NCBI RefSeq assembly: GCF_016888335.1
Contig: NZ_JAFEJG010000004.1
Coordinates: 2,170,001 to 2,234,000 of the forward strand
Reading direction: 5' to 3'
Length of the DNA: 64,000 bases
Source: Janibacter endophyticus
GTDB lineage: Bacteria > Actinomycetota > Actinomycetes > Actinomycetales > Dermatophilaceae
Part shown: positions 58,006-64,000 of the stretch, one piece after another
How the letters are laid out: each line of letters starts with the position of its first letter
Position numbering within the stretch: position 1 is the stretch's first letter
The notes under the pieces: generated by a model
Database searches by the model: none
What the model was told of the DNA's origin: nothing
Seen by the model: only the letters and a program-made list of their open reading frames with translations
Position numbers and translations under genes: made by a program

Positions 58006-60330
58006 TCAGCGGCGGGGCTGGACCCGCACGTTCATCGTGTCACCGGTGCCCGAGAGCACCTGGATCTTCGTGCCCGTCCCGGCGACCTTCACCGAGCTCC
58101 ACGGGTTGGCCGCGGACCAGTAACGCTCCGGGTCGGAGTCGTCGAAGGTCGGCATCGCCCGCTGCGACGGGACCGTCGTCGGGACGCCGTTGCGGTGGAA
58201 GGTCACCTTGTCGGTCCGCTCGAGGCCGAAGGTGGCGTCGAAGGGCTGACGACGGTTGCCGAGCAGCGCCCCGTCGGCGAAGGTGACCGGCTTCGGACGA
58301 GCGTCGACCGGCAGGACCTGCCCGGCGCCCGGGTGGACCCGGGTGTTGTTGTCCGAGTACTCGTTGTTGATGTACCAGACGAGCATGCCGTTCTGGTACG
58401 GGAAGCGCTCCACCCAGTCCGGCCGCGTGTTCGCGAAGCCGAAGTTGTACGGGCCCGTCTTGAGGTTCTTGTCGTAGCCCTGGTAGACGCGGTTCTCCGC
58501 GAGGTAGTAGTGCGAGACCTCTTCCTCGGTCGTGCCGCTGGAGATGGTGAAGCCCTTGGCGGTCCAGCCGTTCTCACCGGACTCCACGTCGTCGGACAGC
58601 AGCGTGGCGCCGTCCGCCGTGATCGTGATGTCGTCGATGAAGCCGCCCGCGGGAGCGAGGCCACCGTCGGTGCTGTACCGGAAGCGGACCTGGATGGCCT
58701 GACCGGCGAAGGGGGTGAGGTCGCGGGTCTCCTGGGTCCAGGAGCCGAGCTCGCCACCGGTGATCGGGTCACCGAGCTGGGTCCAGTTGGCACCACCGTC
58801 GGTGCTGGCCTCGATCCAGAGGTTGTCGTACTCCGCCTCGATCTCCTTGTCGACCCAGGCCGAGATGGAGGCGCTGCTCTTGCCGGTGAGGTCCACCGCG
58901 CGGGTCAGCGTGTTGTTGAGGTTGTCGCCGGAGCCGGTCCACCACTCGCTGGTGCCCGAGTGCGGGGTGTTGTACTCCGTGGTGATCGTCTTGTTCGGGA
59001 GCGTCACCGCAAGGGCCTGGGGGAGCTTCTTTTGGTCACGGTCGGCCGGGCCGAGGCCCGTCGTCGTCTTCTGGTTGCTCGCGACGACCTTGACGTCCGA
59101 CCAGCCGAGCTGGAGCTTCTCCCACGCGCCCATGTAGCCGGGGCTCGTGCCGATGTCCTCCTTGCTGTGGCCGAGCCACGAGCCGGCGGACATGAGCGTC
59201 CAGAAGCCCGTGCCGTTGTCGCCGCCGGAGGTGTCGTACAGGTCCGGCAGGCCCAGGTCGTGGGCGAACTCGTGCGCGAAGACTCCGAGGCCACCGTTCT
59301 CCGGCTCCGTCGTGTAGTCACCGATCCAGATGCCGGTGTCGCCGAGCGGCACGCCGCCGAGCTTGTTGGTGCTCGGGCCGGTCTTGCCGATCTCGTTCGC
59401 GAAGGCGTACCACCGGTGCGACCAGATGGCGTCCTCGCCCTGGGCGCCGCCGCCGGCGTCCTCGCCCTCACCGGCGTGGATCGCCTGGAAGTGGTCGATG
59501 TAGCCGTCCGGCTCGTCGAAGTCGCCGTCACCGTCGTGGTCGTAGCGGTCCCAGACGTCGAACTGGCTGAGGTAGGACTTGATCTCGTCGAGGGACTTGC
59601 CCTGCGCGACCTGGTCGTCGTACCAGGCCTGGGCCGTGTCCCGGATGTAGCTCCAGTAACCCTCGGCCTCGCTCGTGCCGTCGCCCTCGACCGGGTTGTG
59701 GCCGTAGCGCGCCTCGTTGTACGGGACCTTGACCCACTCGGAGACGTCGCCCTTGACGAAGAAGCGGCCGTTGGACTGCTTGAGGTAGAAGTCGCGCATC
59801 GACTCCTTCTCCCCGAACATCAGGTCCATGTAGTGGTCGCGGTCGAAGTCGGCGCGCCACATCGTCGAGTTGTTGTCGGTCGCGTCGCCGTCCCACACGC
59901 GGTCGGGCTCGGCGATCTCGTTGTGCATCGGGCCCGGGTCGCCGCCCTGGACCGGCATGGTCTCCTCGCCGAAGTCGGTGAGGATCGTGAAGAGGTTGGC
60001 CTCGCGGTTGACGTCGTACTGGACGTACTTGTTCTTGTGCTTGCCCTTGCCCTTCTTGCCCTTGCCGGCCTTGAGCTCGATGACCCGCTTGCCGTTCTTC
60101 GTCGTCACCTCGGCGTCGCCGGAGACGAGCTTGTCGACGGCCGCCTCGCGCAGCGCACGCTGGGCGTCGCCGAGCGGGTGCGACTTGTCGTCGACCTTGG
60201 CCAGGGAGCCCGTGGGCTCGCCCTGGGGCGGTGCGGGGGTGGAGCCGGCGGTCGCCGAGGTCGGGACGAAGGCGAGGATCAGTGCGGATGTCGCGATCCC
60301 GGCCAGTGCCGTGCTGTGGCGTCTCTTCAC
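58006..60330 (-). CDS. Secreted M6-family metalloprotease (immune inhibitor A-like)
   Basis: 774 residues. Seen: Sec signal KRRHSTALAGIATSALILAF ending at TSATA (about residue 28), a propeptide, a Lys/Gly-rich patch (KAGKGKKGKGKHKNK, about 84-98), catalytic domain with HEFAHDLGLPDLYDTSGGDN (HExxH zinc site, distal ligand Asp) and LMSAGSWLG, then beta-sandwich modules (DLTPFAGQAIQVRFRYSTDG, ENGWTAKGFTIS). No LPxTG anchor, so probably released. Start GTG 60330 chosen for the GAAAGAAG site and because the signal peptide begins there; an ATG further out adds 12 residues. A terminator follows. Confidence 0.93.
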   Translation of the reverse strand: MKRRHSTALAGIATSALILAFVPTSATAGSTPAPPQGEPTGSLAKVDDKSHPLGDAQRALREAAVDKLVSGDAEVTTKNGKRVIELKAGKGKKGKGKHKNKYVQYDVNREANLFTILTDFGEETMPVQGGDPGPMHNEIAEPDRVWDGDATDNNSTMWRADFDRDHYMDLMFGEKESMRDFYLKQSNGRFFVKGDVSEWVKVPYNEARYGHNPVEGDGTSEAEGYWSYIRDTAQAWYDDQVAQGKSLDEIKSYLSQFDVWDRYDHDGDGDFDEPDGYIDHFQAIHAGEGEDAGGGAQGEDAIWSHRWYAFANEIGKTGPSTNKLGGVPLGDTGIWIGDYTTEPENGGLGVFAHEFAHDLGLPDLYDTSGGDNGTGFWTLMSAGSWLGHSKEDIGTSPGYMGAWEKLQLGWSDVKVVASNQKTTTGLGPADRDQKKLPQALAVTLPNKTITTEYNTPHSGTSEWWTGSGDNLNNTLTRAVDLTGKSSASISAWVDKEIEAEYDNLWIEASTDGGANWTQLGDPITGGELGSWTQETRDLTPFAGQAIQVRFRYSTDGGLAPAGGFIDDITITADGATLLSDDVESGENGWTAKGFTISSGTTEEEVSHYYLAENRVYQGYDKNLKTGPYNFGFANTRPDWVERFPYQNGMLVWYINNEYSDNNTRVHPGAGQVLPVDARPKPVTFADGALLGNRRQPFDATFGLERTDKVTFHRNGVPTTVPSQRAMPTFDDSDPERYWSAANPWSSVKVAGTGTKIQVLSGTGDTMNVRVQPRR

Positions 60331-60505
60331 AGGGGTGCTTCTTTCGTGTGACGTGTCGCGGCTCACGCCGCGTGGCGGTGCCCGCAGTCAACGCCCCGAT
60401 CAGGCACGACGGAAGAGAGCGGACCAGACCTTGAACAAACCCTTACCTCTGCGTGGGCACTCCCTGACCATGGGCGCGGTCACCATGACCGCCTAGGCTC
60501 GGGGC

Positions 60506-61393
60506 ATGGCGCAGACCTCCGAGACCAGCCCCACCGGCGAGAGCACCGCCCCCTACGGGACGGGCGCGGCGACCCCTTCGTCCCCCACCTCCCCCCGGCG
60601 TGTTCGGATCCCCCATCTCCAGGCGATGACCGACGCCGGTGAGCGCTGGACGATGCTCACGGCCTACGACATGTACGCCGCGGAGGTCTTCGACGAGGCC
60701 GGCGTCGAGGTGCTGCTCGTCGGCGACTCAGCCGGCAACAACGTCTACGGCTACGAGACGACGCTGCCCGTGACCGTCGACCAGATGATCCCGCTCACCC
60801 GGGCCGTCGCCACCGCCGCACGACGCGCGCTCGTGCTCGCCGACCTCCCCTTCGGCAGCTACCAGGCCTCCCCCGAGCAGGCCTACGAGACCGCGGCCCG
60901 CTTCATGAAGGAGGGGCTGGCGCACGCGGTCAAGCTCGAGGGTGGCGCCGCGATGGCGCCGACGATCGAGCGGCTCGTGCGTGGAGGCGTCCCGGTGTGC
61001 GCCCACATCGGCTTCACCCCGCAGAGCGAGCACACCCTCGGCGGCTACCGGGTGCAGGGACGCGGGGACGCCGCGAGCAAGACCCTCGCTGACGCGCACG
61101 CCGTCGAGGACGCCGGCGCCTTCGCCGTCGTCATGGAGATGGTCCCGGCGCCGGTCGCCGACCAGATCAGCGCGGAGCTGCGCATCCCCACCGTGGGCAT
61201 CGGCGCCGGTCCGGGCTGCGACGCCCAGGTCCTCGTGTGGCAGGACATGGCCGGGCTGCGCGCGGGCAAGGCGCCCCGGTTCGTCAAGAAGTACGCGGAC
61301 CTGCGCGGCGAGCTCTCCCGGGCCGCGAGCGAGTACGTCCGAGAGGTCAAGGACGGCTCGTTCCCCGCTGCCGAGCACTCCTTCGAGTCCTGA
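60506..61393 (+). CDS. panB: 3-methyl-2-oxobutanoate hydroxymethyltransferase
   Basis: First step of pantothenate (CoA precursor) synthesis. 295 residues. The first about 30 residues are a Ser/Thr/Pro-rich leader; the TIM barrel then follows: [38 protein letters not shown] (metal Asp), [68 protein letters not shown]. Start ATG 60506 lies 6 bases after TAGGCT (60494-60499), probably leaderless. Confidence 0.97.
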   Translation: MAQTSETSPTGESTAPYGTGAATPSSPTSPRRVRIPHLQAMTDAGERWTMLTAYDMYAAEVFDEAGVEVLLVGDSAGNNVYGYETTLPVTVDQMIPLTRAVATAARRALVLADLPFGSYQASPEQAYETAARFMKEGLAHAVKLEGGAAMAPTIERLVRGGVPVCAHIGFTPQSEHTLGGYRVQGRGDAASKTLADAHAVEDAGAFAVVMEMVPAPVADQISAELRIPTVGIGAGPGCDAQVLVWQDMAGLRAGKAPRFVKKYADLRGELSRAASEYVREVKDGSFPAAEHSFES

Positions 61394-61394
61394 C

Positions 61395-62021
61395 ATGCCC
61401 GACGAGCTGCCCGAGGTCCGGACCCGCTGGTCAGAGGTGAGCGGCGGCATCGACGCCGCCAACGCCTACCAGCGTCGCTTCGACGAGCTGCTCGAGCGCG
61501 GCGTCGACATCCACGGCGAGGCGCGCTACGTCCACGCCCTCATGCCGGCGCCGATCCGCGTCCTCGACGCGGGGTGCGGCACCGGTCGCGTCGCCACCGA
61601 GCTGACCCGGCTCGGGCACGACGTCGTCGGGGTCGACGCCGACGGGGACATGATCGAGGTGGCCCGGGAGCGCGACGACGTGACCCGCTTCGTGCACGCT
61701 GACCTCTCGACGCTCGCTCTGCGGGGGCAGACCTTCGACGTCGTGCTCCTCGCGGGCAACGTCGTGCCCTTCCTCGCCGACGGCACGCTCGTCGAGACCC
61801 TCCGGCGACTGCGGGCGCACCTGACCCCCGACGGCCGGCTCGTCGCCGGGTGGTCCTTGCCCGGGCACGAGCCGGAGGGGGCCGCCCGGGTGCCGGTGGA
61901 GGCCTTCGACCGGGCCGCCTTCGGGGCCGGGCTCTCCCTCGTCCGTCGCGAGGCGGGCTGGGACGGCGAGCGCTGGCCGGGTGACGGCTCCTACTGCCTC
62001 GCGGTGCTGCGACCCAGCTGA
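61395..62021 (+). CDS. Class I SAM-dependent methyltransferase
   Basis: 208 residues. Seen: motif I RVLDAGCGTGRVATELTRLG, motif II VVGVDADGDMIEVARE, FDVVLLAGNVVPFLADGT (motif IV region). Target unknown; the fold suits small molecules. It starts 1 base after the panB stop (TGACATG), so it is co-transcribed with panB, but no step of pantothenate synthesis needs it. Confidence 0.88.
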   Translation: MPDELPEVRTRWSEVSGGIDAANAYQRRFDELLERGVDIHGEARYVHALMPAPIRVLDAGCGTGRVATELTRLGHDVVGVDADGDMIEVARERDDVTRFVHADLSTLALRGQTFDVVLLAGNVVPFLADGTLVETLRRLRAHLTPDGRLVAGWSLPGHEPEGAARVPVEAFDRAAFGAGLSLVRREAGWDGERWPGDGSYCLAVLRPS

Positions 62022-62040
62022 GGTCCCTCCCGGTGAGGGC

Positions 62041-62229
62041 TCAGGACTCGAAGCCCTCCTCCTCGTAGGCGCGGTCCTCCTCGTCCCAGGCCGCCGTCCT
62101 GTCGGCCGCGGTCTTGAGGGCGTTGCGCGCCTCCTCCTCGGTGTCGTACGGGCCCATGAGGTTCTCGCCCGCAGACTTCGACTCGTCGGGCTCGACCTGA
62201 CCGGACTCGATGTTGTACCAGAAGACCAT
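62041..62229 (-). CDS. Small acidic protein (62 aa), function unknown
   Basis: 62 residues: [20 protein letters not shown], then [20 protein letters not shown] and an acidic end. The pattern (aromatic start, [11 protein letters not shown]) looks like a very small SPOR-like module, which is only a resemblance. Start ATG 62229 chosen for the AGAGGAAG ribosome site 7 bases before it; ATG 62262 is further upstream without one. Divergent from map and convergent with the methyltransferase gene. Confidence 0.8.
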   Translation of the reverse strand: MVFWYNIESGQVEPDESKSAGENLMGPYDTEEEARNALKTAADRTAAWDEEDRAYEEEGFES

Positions 62230-62303
62230 CGCGATGCTTCCTCTCGCTTGCCGGATGTCCACCGCTGCGCCACGTCGCGGGCACGGTGCCTAGACTCCAC
62301 CGT

Positions 62304-63179
62304 ATGCCCGGACCAGCAGCAGGCCCTGACGTGCCGGTGAGGCCAGGCACGATCTCACCACGACGCCCGGTCCCCGCGGGGATCGAGCGCCCGCCCTATG
62401 TCGGCCGTCCCGCTCCCGAGCCCTACACCGGCCCTGAGGTCAAGGACGCCGAGACCATCGAGCGGATGCGCGTGGCGGGCCGGATCGCCGCCCAGGCCAT
62501 GGCCGCGGCGGCCGAGGTCATCGCCCCCGGCGTGACGACCGACGAGATCGACCGGGTCGGCCACGAGTTCCTCCTCGACCACGGCGCCTACCCCTCGACG
62601 CTGGGGTACCGCGGCTTCCCGAAGTCCCTGTGCACCTCGGTCAACGAGGTCGTCTGCCACGGCATCCCCGACGACCGTCGGCTCGAGGACGGCGACATCG
62701 TCAACATCGACATCACCGCGTACATCGGCGGCGTCCACGGCGACACCGACGCCACGTACCTCGTCGGGGACGTCGACGAGGAGTCGCGCCTGCTCGTCGA
62801 GCGCACCCACGAGGCGATGATGCGCGGGATCAAGGCCGCGCTGCCCGGTCGTCAGATCAACATCATCGGCCGGGTCATCGAGAAGTACGCGGCCCGCTTC
62901 GGCTACGGCGTCGTGCGCGACTTCACCGGGCACGGCATCGGCACCGCCTTCCACTCCGGGCTCATCGTCCCGCACTACGACGCGGCACCCTCGTACGACA
63001 CCGTCATCGAGCCCGGCATGACCTTCACCATCGAGCCGATGCTCAACCTCGGCACGCACGAGTGGACGATGTGGGACGACGAGTGGACGGTCGTCACCCG
63101 CGACCTGCGCCGATCTGCGCAGTTCGAGCACACCATCCTCATCACCGAGGGCGGCAACGAGATCCTCACCCTTCCCTGA
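62304..63179 (+). CDS. map: Methionine aminopeptidase, type I
   Basis: Removes the initiator methionine. 291 residues with the actinobacterial N-terminal extension (about 45 residues, with the PxxP-rich [18 protein letters not shown]). Seen: metal ligands in [45 protein letters not shown] and the final Glu in [16 protein letters not shown] 62304 is preceded by TAGACT (62291-62296) 7 bases upstream, so probably leaderless; GTG 62286 is in frame but would start before that -10 box. Confidence 0.97.
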   Translation: MPGPAAGPDVPVRPGTISPRRPVPAGIERPPYVGRPAPEPYTGPEVKDAETIERMRVAGRIAAQAMAAAAEVIAPGVTTDEIDRVGHEFLLDHGAYPSTLGYRGFPKSLCTSVNEVVCHGIPDDRRLEDGDIVNIDITAYIGGVHGDTDATYLVGDVDEESRLLVERTHEAMMRGIKAALPGRQINIIGRVIEKYAARFGYGVVRDFTGHGIGTAFHSGLIVPHYDAAPSYDTVIEPGMTFTIEPMLNLGTHEWTMWDDEWTVVTRDLRRSAQFEHTILITEGGNEILTLP

Positions 63180-63208
63180 CGGCAGAGCTTCGAGAGGCGA
63201 GAGAGCAG

Positions 63209-63961
63209 ATGGGCAAGAGCAAGATCGCGCTGGGCATAGACGTCGGCGGCACCGGGATCAAGGGCGCACCGGTCGACCTCGACAAGGGAGCATTCGCCGA
63301 CGACCGCCTCCGGATCCCGACCCCTGACGTCGCGACCCCGGAGGCTGTCTGCGACGTCGTGGCCGAGATCGCCCGCCAGTTCGACCTCGGCAAGAGCACG
63401 CCGGTGGGCATCACCCTGCCGGCCGTCGTGACCCACGGCGTCGCGCGCAGCGCCGCCAACATCGACGAGTCGTGGATCGGGTACCACGCCGAGGAGCTCT
63501 TCGAGAAGCGGCTCGGGCGGGACATCACGATCCTCAACGACGCGGACGCCGCCGGGGTGGCCGAGCTCCGGTACGGCGCCGCGCGGAAGCAGGACGGCCT
63601 CGTCATCGTCACCACCCTCGGTACCGGGATCGGCTCGGCGATGCTCCTCGACGGTGTCCTCGCCCCGAACTCCGAGCTCGGGCACCTCGAGATCGACGGC
63701 CACGACGCCGAGAGCCGGGCTGCGACGAGCGCGCGCGAGCGCGAGGGTCTCGACTGGCACGAGTGGGCCGAGCGCCTCACGACGTACTACCGCCGCGTCG
63801 AGGACCTCTTCTGGCCCGAGCTCTTCGTCGTCGGGGGCGGGGTGAGCAAGCAGGCCGACTCCTTCCTCCCGCTCCTCGACATCCGGACCCCGATCGTCCC
63901 GGCCAAGCTCAAGAACAAGGCGGGCATCATCGGCGCCGCCTACCTCGCCGCCAACCGCTGA
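63209..63961 (+). CDS. ppgK: Polyphosphate glucokinase
   Basis: ROK-family kinase phosphorylating glucose with polyphosphate or ATP; specific to actinobacteria and relatives. 250 residues. Seen: [53 protein letters not shown] (catalytic Asp), [41 protein letters not shown]. Start ATG 63209 has a GAGAGGCGAGAGAG site. It follows map by 29 bases. The last 39 bases of the window hold one CGAAGGGG octamer (63971-63978, minus) and no gene. Confidence 0.96.
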   Translation: MGKSKIALGIDVGGTGIKGAPVDLDKGAFADDRLRIPTPDVATPEAVCDVVAEIARQFDLGKSTPVGITLPAVVTHGVARSAANIDESWIGYHAEELFEKRLGRDITILNDADAAGVAELRYGAARKQDGLVIVTTLGTGIGSAMLLDGVLAPNSELGHLEIDGHDAESRAATSAREREGLDWHEWAERLTTYYRRVEDLFWPELFVVGGGVSKQADSFLPLLDIRTPIVPAKLKNKAGIIGAAYLAANR

Positions 63962-64000
63962 GCCACCTCCCCCCTTCGTCCCGCCGCGTTTGGCATGGTG

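Noticed and set aside
57988-60351. 787-residue plus-strand frame opposite the M6 protease
   Set aside because: Val/Asp/Arg-rich antisense shadow of a gene with signal peptide and HExxH motif.

Overview
The window is a typical chromosomal segment of a very high-G+C actinobacterium. The gene order tlyA-nadK-recN-steA-mctB-pyrG-NUDIX, the argCJBDFR-argH block, hisDCBH-priA, glnE next to glnA2, and a 16S-23S-5S operon without spacer tRNAs all fit Actinobacteria. The 16S text and the gene set look most like Micrococcales, perhaps the Intrasporangiaceae (Janibacter/Knoellia type). That family placement is my inference from reading and was not searched. I see no mobile elements, prophage, CRISPR array or tRNA gene; nearly everything is housekeeping.

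Layout. 1-9.1 kb: alaS (cut by the left edge) and rarA, then a divergent MMPL exporter plus GNAT gene, a decayed carbamate kinase remnant, and aspS. 9.4-11 kb: a predicted lipoprotein of unknown function. 11-25.4 kb: a long minus-strand run, TPR protein, HAD phosphatase, Lys/Ala-rich protein, small protein, tlyA, nadK, recN, steA, mctB/steB, MraY-like, MurJ-like, GT4, pyrG and NUDIX. Many of these overlap by the 4 bases ATGA or GTGA. 25.4-31.3 kb: rRNA operon on the minus strand with promoter, processing stem and terminator. 31.3-33.3 kb: tyrS and a 3-methyladenine glycosylase. 33.3-41 kb: a complete arginine operon including its repressor argR and an inserted ACT-domain gene. 41-44.7 kb: pheST. 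44.8-47.7 kb: a Fur-family regulator, an rRNA methyltransferase, and infC-rpmI-rplT. 47.7-53.5 kb: histidine operon. 53.6-57.9 kb: glnA2-glnE. 58-60.3 kb: a secreted M6 metalloprotease. 60.5-64 kb: panB, a methyltransferase, a small protein, map and a polyphosphate glucokinase.

The genes form pathway units: arginine and histidine synthesis, nitrogen control, translation (four aminoacyl-tRNA synthetases, IF3, L20, L35, rRNA and rRNA modification), and an envelope/division unit in which SteA and SteB/MctB are translationally coupled to three lipid-linked-glycan-type enzymes. That last unit is the best candidate for an undescribed system.

Two patterns cut across genes. First, the octamer CGAAGGGG occurs at least 42 times, on both strands and in all reading-frame contexts, far above what base composition suggests. 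Second, many genes start at an ATG or GTG placed 6-8 bases after a TANNNT-like -10 box, so they are probably leaderless transcripts. Further points are an apparent AUC start codon for infC and an arg promoter whose -10 box lies inside a palindromic ARG-box-like site.
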